Source: an uncultured Bacteroidota bacterium | Lineage (GTDB): Bacteria > Bacteroidota > Bacteroidia > Bacteroidales > F082 | NCBI GenBank assembly: GCA_937912115.1 | Contig: CALDOI010000048.1 | Location: 1 to 64,000 of the forward strand | Length of the DNA: 64,000 bases | Direction: 5' to 3' | Part shown: in pieces, positions 1 through 9,487 of the stretch | How positions within the stretch are numbered: position 1 is the stretch's first letter | How the letters are laid out: each line of letters begins with the position of its first letter | The notes under the pieces: generated by a model | Seen by the model: only the letters and a program-made list of their open reading frames with translations | What the model was told of the DNA's origin: nothing | Databases searched by the model: none | Program-made: the position numbers and the translations under genes

Positions 1-2
1 TA

Positions 3-863
3 CCTATAATTGATCCTGACTTAAAAATTGTAATTGACTACATGGTAGCTCATAAAGATGAACAACTTGAACTAGCAATGGGAACAAATAATAATGTTCT
101 TGGAATATTTCCTGCTGCTGGCGAGCAATGGGCACCGGGACTAATGACTAACAAATCTTATACAGATAAATTTGTGCAGATGATTATTAGTTCATTCGGA
201 TCAAAGGAGAATGTAATTAACTTTGTAAAAACAATTATGCTTGGAAATGAAATAGATGGCAATAAACCACCTCCAACTGATCCTCATTATCATGATTTCT
301 ACGCCAATTGGGTTCCTCAATCCTTTGAAAACTTAAAAGAATCGATGCATGAGGCAGGTTTAGGTAACATCCCAATTACAACAATAATTGCAAATTATCC
401 ACAGGGAAAACCTGTTTTAAATGATTCTGTGCAAACATCGGTTACAAGATATATTACCAATAACTGGAGTAGTACCTGGAACTCAGGAAATCCTTTTCTT
501 ATGTTTAATATGTACACCGAAGGAAAAAGTACTGATTTTGGTTTTGTAATTAATTATTTCACAGCTCTTGATAATATTTTTAATGATTCTCCAGGGGTTT
601 ATGTTGGTGAAACAGGATATACCGCAGAGTATGGTGTCGAAAATCAAGTTAAGGTTGTTAATCAAATTTTTAGCTGGTTAGAAGGTCAGTATCAGCATAA
701 TAAAATAACTATTCCACTATTTGTATTTATGGCTTTCGACAGACCCGATAAAGCTAAGTATCAAAAAAAGATGGGTATATTTAGTGATGATAGCAATAAC
801 AAGCCAATTGGATTAAAAACTAATATTGAAGTGCCTACTTGGGTTGGAGAAAAGAAAAAGTAA
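3..863 (+). CDS. Glycoside hydrolase family 17-like protein, 5'-truncated by window edge
   Basis: The reading frame stays open upstream of the listed ATG at 42 to the window start (PIIDPDLKIVIDYM...). The motif GVYVGETGYTAEYG resembles the GH17 catalytic region (ETGW/Y). Confidence 0.6.
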   Translation, partial: PIIDPDLKIVIDYMVAHKDEQLELAMGTNNNVLGIFPAAGEQWAPGLMTNKSYTDKFVQMIISSFGSKENVINFVKTIMLGNEIDGNKPPPTDPHYHDFYANWVPQSFENLKESMHEAGLGNIPITTIIANYPQGKPVLNDSVQTSVTRYITNNWSSTWNSGNPFLMFNMYTEGKSTDFGFVINYFTALDNIFNDSPGVYVGETGYTAEYGVENQVKVVNQIFSWLEGQYQHNKITIPLFVFMAFDRPDKAKYQKKMGIFSDDSNNKPIGLKTNIEVPTWVGEKKK

Positions 864-933
864 CTAATTCAATAATAGGTTAAACTTGATAATAGCAAAC
901 AGTGATATTGCATTTATACGCATCGATATAAAC

Positions 934-2250
934 TCATTTTTGCTTTGGCAAACTAATTCCCAACCAAATCATTCCAACAACAGCCGACAGAAAAGAGGCC
1001 GCCATAATTCCTACTTTGGCAATTTGTTTATATTCAGCTGTAGCAAAAGCAAGGTCGGAGATAAACATCGACATGGTAAAACCAATTCCTGCAAGAAATG
1101 CAACTCCATAAATATGGTTCCACTTAACACCTTCTGGGAGTGTAGCAAATTTGAACTTAACAATTAAGTGTGAAAAAACAGAAATCCCAACAAACTTACC
1201 AACTAAAAGACCAACGATTATTCCTATGGATATGGGATGAAGTAACATATTAATAATACTACCTTCGATATGAACACCAGCATTACTCAGTGCAAAAACC
1301 GGCAGTATGAAAAATGTTATTATTGGATGCAAAGCATGCTCAAGTTTCTGGAGGGGTGTGTGCGCTAGATCATTTAGTTTCTCAATATCTGAAAGAATAT
1401 GGACTTGTTTTTGTGAAAGAAGGTTATGCTCAGTGGCTGGTTCTTTTTTAAATGCAGATGTTAACTTACATAGCTTGATCATAAAGCTATCTTCATCAAT
1501 TTTCGCACGTGCCGGAATTGTTAAGGCTATCAGCACTCCCGCTATTGTGGCATGAACTCCTGATAACATAAACGCAACCCATACACCAACAAAACCCACC
1601 ATAGCATAAAATAATGTGCGTCGAACACCAGCAAGGTTAGCAATTATTAATACGCCAAGAAAAAATGTAGCGGTAATTATTTCAGTATATACAATTGTAT
1701 CAGTATAGAAGAAAGCAATAACAAGCACAGCACCAAGATCATCCGCAATAGCCAGAGCTGTTAAAAATATTTTAAGATTAATATTAACTCTTTTTCCGAA
1801 CATAGCCATAAGCCCAAGGGCAAAAGCAATATCAGTTGCCATTGGGATTCCCCAGCCATCAATAATTTCTGGATTATTTATGGCAACAATGCTATATAAT
1901 ATTGCCGGAATTACCATTCCCCCAATTGCTGCAAATATTGGAAGTGAAGCTTTCTTAACCGAATTAAGCTCTCCTCCCATTATTTCACGCTTAATTTCCA
2001 AGCCAACGGTAAAAAAGAATATTGCCATTAATCCATCATTAATCCAATGATGCAGCGAACTAACCATATTAATATCACCCCAAACAAAACCAACCTTATA
2101 ATTATGCCACAAATTATGATAACTATCATGAAATGCTGAATTGGACCAATAAAGAGCAATTATAGTTGTGATAATTAGTATTACACCTCCTATGGTTTGC
2201 TCATTAATAAAACGAGTAATTGCAAAATGGGGTATGGGTTTATTCTTCAT
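934..2250 (-). CDS. nhaA: Na+/H+ antiporter NhaA
   Basis: 438 aa multi-TM protein with NhaA motifs (FFFTVGLEIKREI, PMATDIAFALG, ALAIADDLGAVLVIA). Confidence 0.95.
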   Translation of the reverse strand: MKNKPIPHFAITRFINEQTIGGVILIITTIIALYWSNSAFHDSYHNLWHNYKVGFVWGDINMVSSLHHWINDGLMAIFFFTVGLEIKREIMGGELNSVKKASLPIFAAIGGMVIPAILYSIVAINNPEIIDGWGIPMATDIAFALGLMAMFGKRVNINLKIFLTALAIADDLGAVLVIAFFYTDTIVYTEIITATFFLGVLIIANLAGVRRTLFYAMVGFVGVWVAFMLSGVHATIAGVLIALTIPARAKIDEDSFMIKLCKLTSAFKKEPATEHNLLSQKQVHILSDIEKLNDLAHTPLQKLEHALHPIITFFILPVFALSNAGVHIEGSIINMLLHPISIGIIVGLLVGKFVGISVFSHLIVKFKFATLPEGVKWNHIYGVAFLAGIGFTMSMFISDLAFATAEYKQIAKVGIMAASFLSAVVGMIWLGISLPKQK

Positions 2251-2370
2251 GAAATAAGTTTTTTGAGGTCAAATGTAACTAATCAAAATAATATCGGGGC
2301 AAATTGGTTTTATTATCAACCCAAATAATGATATTTAGAATTTAATTAGTGGAACTAGTAATTTGCTTTT

Positions 2371-2847
2371 TCAATTGAAAATATGTAATAGAGAACCGTC
2401 ATACATGGCACTATATTCAATCAGCGGATAAACACCTTCTCCTGAAAATAATGACCCATCAAACATTTGATACAAATTTCCATTACAAGTATCTTTTATA
2501 AATGGATAATTCCCTCCAACAATAAGTTTTGTGCAGTCTTTCATGTATTCAATACAACATTCATATGGATTATCAGGAGGTTGGCGCTCATAGGCCTTAA
2601 ACTCATTCATGCTCAACCTATAAACAATTACTCCTCTACTATCGTAGGGTATATAAATTCCAGGTTGTTCCTCTAGATATAACCATCCCCCGGGTGTATT
2701 TAATTCTTGAAATATCGTAGTATTCGGATCTATAGTAACATTAATTATTGCTCTTGGAATATTTGGATTTATTGATCCTTTATTACATGCTGGGGCACAT
2801 AACAAAAGTAATGTCGCAATTATGATAGGTGAAATTTTAGTAATCAT
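2371..2847 (-). CDS. Lipoprotein with Rieske-like fold, lacking a clear CxH...CxxH cluster motif
   Basis: Lipobox LLLCAPAC. Pattern GIYIPYDSRGVIVYRLSMNEFKAYERQ...C...LYQMFDGSLFSGEGVYPLIEY...DGSLLHIFN resembles Bacteroidota Rieske-fold lipoproteins. Confidence 0.5.
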   Translation of the reverse strand: MITKISPIIIATLLLLCAPACNKGSINPNIPRAIINVTIDPNTTIFQELNTPGGWLYLEEQPGIYIPYDSRGVIVYRLSMNEFKAYERQPPDNPYECCIEYMKDCTKLIVGGNYPFIKDTCNGNLYQMFDGSLFSGEGVYPLIEYSAMYDGSLLHIFN

Positions 2848-2865
2848 TTCTAGCTTAGTGTAATT

Positions 2866-3483
2866 TTAGTACATAAAGGAAAGACCTATATTAAAGTCGA
2901 ACCATGAAAAATTTGTTGTACCAGCTGTTTTTAGAACAAAATTATAACGAGAACTAATATTTAATCCAAAGTTGCTAATAATAAAGGGTATTGTTATACC
3001 AACTTCTGGAGAAACGCCAAAATGAAACGAATTAGTATGTTGTGTTCCTATTATTCTAGATGATACCGATGAATTAATAAAGTATCCACCTATCCCAACA
3101 CCAATATAGGGAATAAATTTATCGCTGGGAATCATATAGTCAACAATAAATAGTATTGGAGCAGCATTTATTTTGTTCTCTAACCGAGTATATGTTGTGG
3201 TACTGCCATCTTCAAGATCGGATATCCCTTTATTTTCGTAGAAACCATTCCAACCAGTTCTTCCTCCAATAATAAAACTATTTCGGTAACAGTGTCGATA
3301 GTCAATGCTTATTCCAGAAAAAGAAGTATTTTTTATAAAATCTTTTGTTTGGCCTATTGGCTTTGCTATATCCCACTGTACCATAATTATTCCACCACTA
3401 TTAAAGTTTAGCAGGTCTGCAAACTGACCAAATACTGTTGTACTCGAAATTATAACCAAGGTAATAATGAATAATCTTTTCAT
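2866..3483 (-). CDS. Outer-membrane beta-barrel protein
   Basis: Signal peptide, alternating beta-strand pattern, terminal aromatic residue (FNIGLSFMY). Confidence 0.6.
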   Translation of the reverse strand: MKRLFIITLVIISSTTVFGQFADLLNFNSGGIIMVQWDIAKPIGQTKDFIKNTSFSGISIDYRHCYRNSFIIGGRTGWNGFYENKGISDLEDGSTTTYTRLENKINAAPILFIVDYMIPSDKFIPYIGVGIGGYFINSSVSSRIIGTQHTNSFHFGVSPEVGITIPFIISNFGLNISSRYNFVLKTAGTTNFSWFDFNIGLSFMY

Positions 3484-3485
3484 TT

Positions 3486-3857
3486 CTAATCTTTTATAAA
3501 ACAGGAAGAGTTATTGGTAATTGCTGAATGCATATGGCCTGTTTTAACCATTGCCGAATTTTTATAACAACTATTATTAAAAAGCTGATCGTACCATTGC
3601 CGGTTTTGTCCTGCATTTTTTTTGATTTTGATTTTGTCAGATTTTATCATCATCCTCTTGGTTCTATCGCTTTGCATTTCAAAATGACGCTTCACCGCTT
3701 CATCATAATCCACAGCTTTACCCTGTTGATTTGCAGTATTCACCTTGGAGGGTTCGGGTTTTGTAATTATCTTTTTCGATTTACATCCAGCAATTACGAT
3801 CAAAAATAAAAAAGCCGACGCTATGATTATATATGTAAAATATTTTAAAAAATGCAT
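3486..3857 (-). CDS. Small putative lipoprotein
   Basis: N-terminal hydrophobic segment with lipobox-like VIAGC; basic soluble tail; abuts the next gene by 2 nt. Confidence 0.5.
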   Translation of the reverse strand: MHFLKYFTYIIIASAFLFLIVIAGCKSKKIITKPEPSKVNTANQQGKAVDYDEAVKRHFEMQSDRTKRMMIKSDKIKIKKNAGQNRQWYDQLFNNSCYKNSAMVKTGHMHSAITNNSSCFIKD

Positions 3858-3921
3858 TTATATAGTTGTTCCTGCAAATTAATAACTTATTAATTAAAAT
3901 AAACGTTTTTTACATGAGTTT

Positions 3922-3937
3922 TATTTTTGTAAATTTG
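3922..3937 (+). promoter_or_regulatory. Two adjacent Bacteroidota-type -7 boxes (TATTTTTG, TAAATTTG)
   Basis: Both match TAnnTTTG, immediately upstream of the ATG at 3960. Confidence 0.45.
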
Positions 3938-3959
3938 ATGCAATCTTAAAATAAATAAA

Positions 3960-4664
3960 ATGAATATAGAAGCATTTTTTAAAATAACATACGGATTATA
4001 TATAGTAAGTTCTGGAAACAAAGATAATAAAAGCGGGTATATTGCTAATACTGCGTTCCAGGTAACAGCCGAACCTCCACAGGTTGCAATAGCATGTAAC
4101 AAGGATAACTACACAGCTAAACTTATTACTGAAAACAAAGCATTTTCCATCTCGATACTTAAGCAGGAAGCATCCCCTGAGATTATTGGAAAATTTGGAT
4201 ACAAAAGCGGGAATACCATGGATAAGTTTGTTGATACAAATTTTGTTGTTGGCAGTACAGGCATCCCGATTGTAACCGACGAATCAATTGCATGGTTTGA
4301 GTGTAAGCTTGTAAATCAGTTCGATGTAGGCACACATATTATTTATATTGGTGAAATTATCTACAACGAACTATTGGTTGCTGATGGCAATCCGCTCACA
4401 TACGATTATTACAGGAATGTTAAAAAAGGTAAGGCTCCTAAAAATGCACCTACATATATTAAACCTGTTGCTGAAACAAAACCAGAGAAAATTTCGGATT
4501 TAGGCCCAAAATACCAATGCATGGTTTGTGATCACATTTACGATCCTACTTTAGGTGACCCAGATGGAGGAATAGCTCCCGGTACACCATTCGAAGATAT
4601 TCCGGATGACTGGATTTGTCCGGTTTGCGGTGCAGAAAAAGCGGATTTTGAAGTTATTGAGTAG
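3960..4664 (+). CDS. Flavin reductase-like (FMN-binding) domain fused to C-terminal rubredoxin (high-molecular-weight rubredoxin type)
   Basis: N-terminal flavin reductase-like domain ([30 protein letters not shown]). C-terminal rubredoxin with two CxxC knuckles ([12 protein letters not shown]...[16 protein letters not shown]). Confidence 0.9.
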   Translation: MNIEAFFKITYGLYIVSSGNKDNKSGYIANTAFQVTAEPPQVAIACNKDNYTAKLITENKAFSISILKQEASPEIIGKFGYKSGNTMDKFVDTNFVVGSTGIPIVTDESIAWFECKLVNQFDVGTHIIYIGEIIYNELLVADGNPLTYDYYRNVKKGKAPKNAPTYIKPVAETKPEKISDLGPKYQCMVCDHIYDPTLGDPDGGIAPGTPFEDIPDDWICPVCGAEKADFEVIE

Positions 4665-4726
4665 TTAGTAATTGCTTGCCTGCAAAGGCAGGAATAATTG
4701 GTCATTAGATAATAGGGAGCTTGTGG

Positions 4727-5206
4727 CTATTTGGTATTACTATTCAAAAACTCATAAAATCCTTCGCTGGCATCTTCAAGTAGATCAAGCACAAGTTCAA
4801 ATCCATGATTACCTCCATAATATGGGTCGGGCACTTCAGTATGATTATAATTGTTGGAGAAATCTGTCATTTTATACAGTTTTTTAAGGTCTTCCTTATT
4901 ACGAGCCATATCCGCCAAATTTTTCATGTTTGAATCATCCATGCCTATTATGAAATCAAATTTATCCCAATCTTTTTCCGGTTTAAACGGACGAGATATT
5001 GATGTAAGGTTGTAACCACGACGTACTGCATGACTTTGCATTCTTTGATCAGCCGGTTCACCTTCATGATACCCATATGTTCCTGCTGAGTCGATGTCGA
5101 ATTGATGACTTAGTCTTTTTTTCTTAACCAGCCCTTTAAATACAGCCTCAGCACTGGGTGAACGGCAAATATTTCCAAGGCATACAAATAATATACGTGT
5201 TTTCAT
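4727..5206 (-). CDS. Low-molecular-weight protein-tyrosine phosphatase
   Basis: ILFVCLGNICRSPSAEAVF P-loop (CX5R) and DPYYGG motif. Start reassigned to the internal Met MKTRILFVC. Confidence 0.93.
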   Translation of the reverse strand: MKTRILFVCLGNICRSPSAEAVFKGLVKKKRLSHQFDIDSAGTYGYHEGEPADQRMQSHAVRRGYNLTSISRPFKPEKDWDKFDFIIGMDDSNMKNLADMARNKEDLKKLYKMTDFSNNYNHTEVPDPYYGGNHGFELVLDLLEDASEGFYEFLNSNTK

Positions 5207-5332
5207 AGGTGTTTTTTTATACAAAAAGCCAAATCTTTCATTGATTAACAAAGATGGTAATTCCTTTACTATTAAGCTTAAATTAATCACATAATTATTT
5301 TGTTAATTATTTAACAGATAAACAACATTGGT

Positions 5333-5340
5333 TACATTTG
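5333..5340 (+). promoter_or_regulatory. -7 box TACATTTG
   Basis: Matches TAnnTTTG about 30 nt upstream of the His-rich ORF. Confidence 0.4.
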
Positions 5341-5370
5341 CACTCACAAAATTAATTCACTATTAGTGTT

Positions 5371-5784
5371 TTGAAGCATATATTTGCTGTTATATTAACA
5401 AGCTTTGTCCTGCTAACCTATATTGTTGGGCTGTCTAATTATGTAGTAACAAACCTATTGCATTTTATTCACCACAGCCTGTCACATACACTTTATCAGC
5501 ATAACCATCATTCCCAAAATGAATATGGGAGTCACGGCCATTCACATAATAGTTTTGTCGATTATTCCCTTTTTGTAGAAGACAATAAGAAAGGTATTGA
5601 ATCAAACAATGAAGCATTACCAAATAATACGAAAGTAGAATTTTTTAGTCATGTTTTTAGTGGTGAATGTTCCATTTTAATTGATTTTCATTTATTGAAG
5701 ATAAATCATTCAATGAGCCAAAACTTTCTCATATCACAAGCCCAAAAACCCCCATATCCTCCTCCTCGCTTTTTAGCTTCTTAA
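5371..5784 (+). CDS. Small His-rich membrane/exported protein upstream of TonB receptor
   Basis: N-terminal hydrophobic helix, then HFIHHSLSHTLYQHNHHSQNEYGSHGHSHN. Apparent TTG start at 5371. Confidence 0.6.
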   Translation: MKHIFAVILTSFVLLTYIVGLSNYVVTNLLHFIHHSLSHTLYQHNHHSQNEYGSHGHSHNSFVDYSLFVEDNKKGIESNNEALPNNTKVEFFSHVFSGECSILIDFHLLKINHSMSQNFLISQAQKPPYPPPRFLAS

Positions 5785-5798
5785 AACTTATTTTATTG

Positions 5799-5827
5799 AA
5801 TAGCAGCTCCAAACAGTTGCTGCTATT
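5799..5827 (+). terminator. Hairpin AATAGCAGC...GCTGCTATT downstream of the His-rich ORF
   Basis: Perfect 9-bp inverted repeat with 11-nt loop; no strong U-tract. Confidence 0.4.
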
Positions 5828-6040
5828 TGTGTTTAATGATACATTTTACATGTGTCAAATGTTACTATATTACACTATTTGATTCTAATACGTGGTTATT
5901 TTTATTAGTGTTCATTTGCCTTAATATTAACCTCAATACTGCCAAAAAACAGTAATTAGTTATTTTTTTCAGCCGGTATATTGTTCTGAGTTTATTTACT
6001 CAGTCTAGAAGGTACGGCTTCACAATTAATAGATAAATAA

Positions 6041-8446
6041 ATGATATTTAAAATAAATAGAAATACGATATTTAGTTTCCCGATACTATTATTAATACTG
6101 GCTCTTCATATTAATGTAAGTGGACAAAAAGCAGGTTCCATCGAAGGAATTGTAATGAATGCTGATGATGGACTTGGGATTCCATCAGTTAATGTAGTTG
6201 TTAAAAATACCATGCTTGGCTCATCAACCGGAATGCATGGTGGATATTCAATATCAAATATTCCAGTGGGGGAATATGAAATTATATTTTCATTTCTTGG
6301 ATTTGAAACCATTGAACAATCAATCGTTATTGAAACAGATAAAATGATAAAAATAGATGTTGCAATGAACCCCGCAGCTTTTAGTTTATCGTCAGTACAA
6401 ATTCAGGCCCATCGTTCATTTTCAGCTGCTTCTTCAAGGTCAATAAGGCAATTTGACATGAAAACACGACCTGCTCCATCCTCTCAGGATTTGTTGATGC
6501 TTGCGCCGGGATTAATTATTGCTCAACATGCAGGAGGTGGAAAAGCTGAACAGATATTTATGCGAGGCTTTGATGCCGATCACGGTACTGATGTTGCAAT
6601 TTCTGTGGATGGCTTACCTGTGAATATGGTAACGCATGGCCATGGACAGGGATATGCCGATCTGCATTTTTTAATTCCGGAAGTAGTTGAATCAATTGAT
6701 GTTTATAAGGGTCCATATTTTTCTCAATTTGGTGATTTTGCTACAGCAGGAGCTGTACAACTGGGGACAGTTGATCATCCTGAAAATAACATTGTGAAAA
6801 TTGAAGGTGGTATGTATAATACTGGAGAACTTACAACCGTGCTAAAAATACCAACTTCCGGTGTTCATCAAAGCGCGTACTTTGCAGGTCAATTTTATTC
6901 CACTGATGGCCCTTTCGAAAGTCCTCAAAATTTTAACCGGTTTAATGTTTTTGGCAAATTCCATACTCATTTCTCTGGCAAAAGTGAGTTGGCGGTTACT
7001 ATGGGTGCGTTTAGTTCTGCATGGGATGCATCCGGGCAAATCCCAACACGGGCAGTTAATGAAGGGGTAATTTCTCGCTTTGGAGCAATCGATGATATGG
7101 AGGGCGGTGTAACAAGCCGAACTAATTATTCAGTACTTTATGAATACGGAAAAGGCACTAATAATGAATTTACAATTCAGGGTTACTCAAGTTGGTATGA
7201 TTTTAAACTGTTTTCAAATTTCACATACTTTTTGTTAGATAGTGTTAACGGAGATATGATCGAGCAGACTGATAGCCGCTCAATATCAGGTATTAATAGT
7301 AAATATATCGTGAGATCAGCAATTGGCAATATTATAACGAAAACTTCTGTTGGAGGAGGGCTTCGTGCCGATAATATTAATGTCGGCCTGTGGAAAAGTC
7401 CTGATAGGATTCGTGACATTCAGTATCGTGATGATTTTGTTTCCCAAAGAAATCTCTTTTTGTGGGCAGAAGAAGTTTTTTATTTCAATACAAAATGGAG
7501 ATTACAAGTAGGTATCAGGGGTGATTATTTTACATTTGATATGAATGATAAACTTGATGGTAAGGCCGATACAATAACTTCACTGCCACATGCTTCCTCT
7601 TATGCTCAAAAATTAATTGTAAATCCAAAATTAAACATAGTATTTAGTCCCACTGGTTCAACGGAATTCTTCGTTAATGTTGGGTCTGGATTTCATTCAA
7701 ATGATGCCCGAGATGTAATTATCTCGCAACGAGTCAGTGAAATTGAACATGATCTCGAAAGAAAAGGATACTCGAAGTTTGAAATTGATTCCACACTAAT
7801 ATCTAGAAATTTTAATCCTGCAGCGGCTAATGTTAAAACTCTTCCCAGAGCTATTGGGGCTGAAATAGGCACAAAACTAAATTTTGGATCAAACATAATA
7901 CTTGGCCTTTCTTTATGGCAACTATACATGGAAGAAGAGCTAGTATTTGTAGGCGATGTTGGAAACACTGAAGTATCAGGAAGTACCCAGAGATTAGGCA
8001 TCGATCTTGAGGCAAGAATTCAACTTACTAAGTGGTTATGGGCTGATTTCGACCTTAATTTGGCAAAGGGAGTTTACATTGATGAACCAGTAGGTAATAA
8101 CTTCATCCCGTTAGCACCAAATATTACTTCCACAGGAGGGTTAACGGTAATTCATCCCATGGGTTTTGAAGGTTCGCTACGATACAGATATATAGGTTCA
8201 AGGCCTGCAAACGAAAATAATTCAGTAGTGGCACTTGGATACACATTAATAAATGCCAGATTAGGCTATAAATTTAAACATGTAACATTATTTGGAAATA
8301 TAGAGAACCTAGCTAATGCTGAGTGGAATGAGGCCCAATTTGATACTGAATCAAAACTAAAATTCGATACCGAATCGGTATCGGAAATAAACTTCACTCC
8401 AGGTAACCCATTTAACGTCAAATTAGGGCTAATTGTGCGCTTTTAA
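6041..8446 (+). CDS. TonB-dependent receptor with carboxypeptidase-regulatory-like N-terminal domain
   Basis: N-terminal GSIEGIVMNADDGLGIPSVNVVVKNT domain, plug motif (RGFDADHGTDVAISVDGLPVNMVTHGHGQGYADLHFLIPEVVESIDVYKGP), C-terminal barrel ending LIVRF. Confidence 0.93.
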   Translation: MIFKINRNTIFSFPILLLILALHINVSGQKAGSIEGIVMNADDGLGIPSVNVVVKNTMLGSSTGMHGGYSISNIPVGEYEIIFSFLGFETIEQSIVIETDKMIKIDVAMNPAAFSLSSVQIQAHRSFSAASSRSIRQFDMKTRPAPSSQDLLMLAPGLIIAQHAGGGKAEQIFMRGFDADHGTDVAISVDGLPVNMVTHGHGQGYADLHFLIPEVVESIDVYKGPYFSQFGDFATAGAVQLGTVDHPENNIVKIEGGMYNTGELTTVLKIPTSGVHQSAYFAGQFYSTDGPFESPQNFNRFNVFGKFHTHFSGKSELAVTMGAFSSAWDASGQIPTRAVNEGVISRFGAIDDMEGGVTSRTNYSVLYEYGKGTNNEFTIQGYSSWYDFKLFSNFTYFLLDSVNGDMIEQTDSRSISGINSKYIVRSAIGNIITKTSVGGGLRADNINVGLWKSPDRIRDIQYRDDFVSQRNLFLWAEEVFYFNTKWRLQVGIRGDYFTFDMNDKLDGKADTITSLPHASSYAQKLIVNPKLNIVFSPTGSTEFFVNVGSGFHSNDARDVIISQRVSEIEHDLERKGYSKFEIDSTLISRNFNPAAANVKTLPRAIGAEIGTKLNFGSNIILGLSLWQLYMEEELVFVGDVGNTEVSGSTQRLGIDLEARIQLTKWLWADFDLNLAKGVYIDEPVGNNFIPLAPNITSTGGLTVIHPMGFEGSLRYRYIGSRPANENNSVVALGYTLINARLGYKFKHVTLFGNIENLANAEWNEAQFDTESKLKFDTESVSEINFTPGNPFNVKLGLIVRF

Positions 8447-8467
8447 TTGTAGTTTTGCAAAAAATTT

Positions 8468-8517
8468 GAGGCTGTCTGAAAAACATAAAATATTACATGG
8501 TTTTTTTAGATGGTCTC
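8468..8517 (+). other. Long imperfect hairpin between the TonB receptor gene and ptb
   Basis: Arms GAGGCTGTCTGAAAAAC (8468-8484) and GTTTTTTTAGATGGTCTC (8500-8517) pair over 16 contiguous positions when G.U is allowed. Confidence 0.6.
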
Positions 8518-8551
8518 ATTATTTAATAACCATAAAACAGAAGATTAAATA

Positions 8552-9448
8552 ATGATAAAAAATCTTTCAACCATTGTTGAGCTTGCAAAAAACAAGCGTA
8601 AAAGAAAAATTGTTGTAGCAGCCGCAGGCGATCAACATGTATTAGAGGCAATTTCAAATGCCACCAAAGAAGGAATAATTGAACCAATACTTGTTGGTGA
8701 AGAATCTGAAATTCGTAGAATAGCGACAGAAATAGGTTTCGATATTAAAAACATTGAAGTAATCGATATTGAAGATGCCTATGATGCATCTTTGGAGGCT
8801 ACAAAAATAATCGGAGAGGGTAGAGCCGACATCCTAATGAAAGGACTTGTAAGCTCCGGACAATTGTTAAAAGCTGTACTTAATAAAGATTTTGGTTTAC
8901 GTACCGGATCATTATTAAGCCATGTTGCAATATTCGAAACACCATATTACCATAAATTATTAGGAGTTACCGATGCTGCAATGAATGTTGAACCTAGTCT
9001 GGAAGATAAAATAGATATCATCAAAAATGCCGTGAATGTTTTTCATGGACTTGGTATTATGAATCCAAAAGTGGCTATAATTGGGTCGGTTGAAACAATT
9101 AATCCAAAGATGGAAGCAACAATGCATGCAGCTACCATTTCAATGATGAATTACCGTAAGCAAATCAAAGGGTGCATAATTGATGGCCCACTTGCACTTG
9201 ACGGAGCAATATCAAAAGATGCTGCTAAACTTAAAAATATTACAAGTGATGTAGCCGGTGATGCCGATTTAATATTAGCCCCGGATATTAACGGAGCAAA
9301 TATTCTATACAAAGCTTTGAATTTTCTTGGAGGAGCAACAGCTGCAGCTGTTATTATGGGAGCAACTGTTCCAATTGTGCTAACCTCAAGGGGCGATTCA
9401 GAAAAGAGTAAATTTTTGTCAATTGCACTTGCAGCAGCAATTACTTAA
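8552..9448 (+). CDS. ptb: Phosphate butyryltransferase
   Basis: Phosphate acetyl/butyryltransferase motifs (ADILMKGLVSSGQLLKAVLNKDFGLR, DGPLALDGAIS); adjacent to butyrate kinase. Confidence 0.92.
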   Translation: MIKNLSTIVELAKNKRKRKIVVAAAGDQHVLEAISNATKEGIIEPILVGEESEIRRIATEIGFDIKNIEVIDIEDAYDASLEATKIIGEGRADILMKGLVSSGQLLKAVLNKDFGLRTGSLLSHVAIFETPYYHKLLGVTDAAMNVEPSLEDKIDIIKNAVNVFHGLGIMNPKVAIIGSVETINPKMEATMHAATISMMNYRKQIKGCIIDGPLALDGAISKDAAKLKNITSDVAGDADLILAPDINGANILYKALNFLGGATAAAVIMGATVPIVLTSRGDSEKSKFLSIALAAAIT

Positions 9449-9487
9449 ACTATAATTAGGTTACTAAATTACCAGTAGTTTCAACAA

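Noticed and set aside
886-1555. Plus-strand ORFs opposite nhaA (886-1167, 1307-1555)
   Set aside because: They are antisense to a strongly supported nhaA CDS, show no family motifs, and have composition typical of shadow ORFs.
4672-4887. 71-aa plus-strand ORF
   Set aside because: It overlaps the 3' end of the phosphatase gene antisense, with no signal or domain.
6106-8001. Minus-strand ORFs inside the TonB receptor (6106-6312, 6842-7039, 7183-7419, 7693-8001)
   Set aside because: They are antisense shadows of a well-supported receptor CDS.
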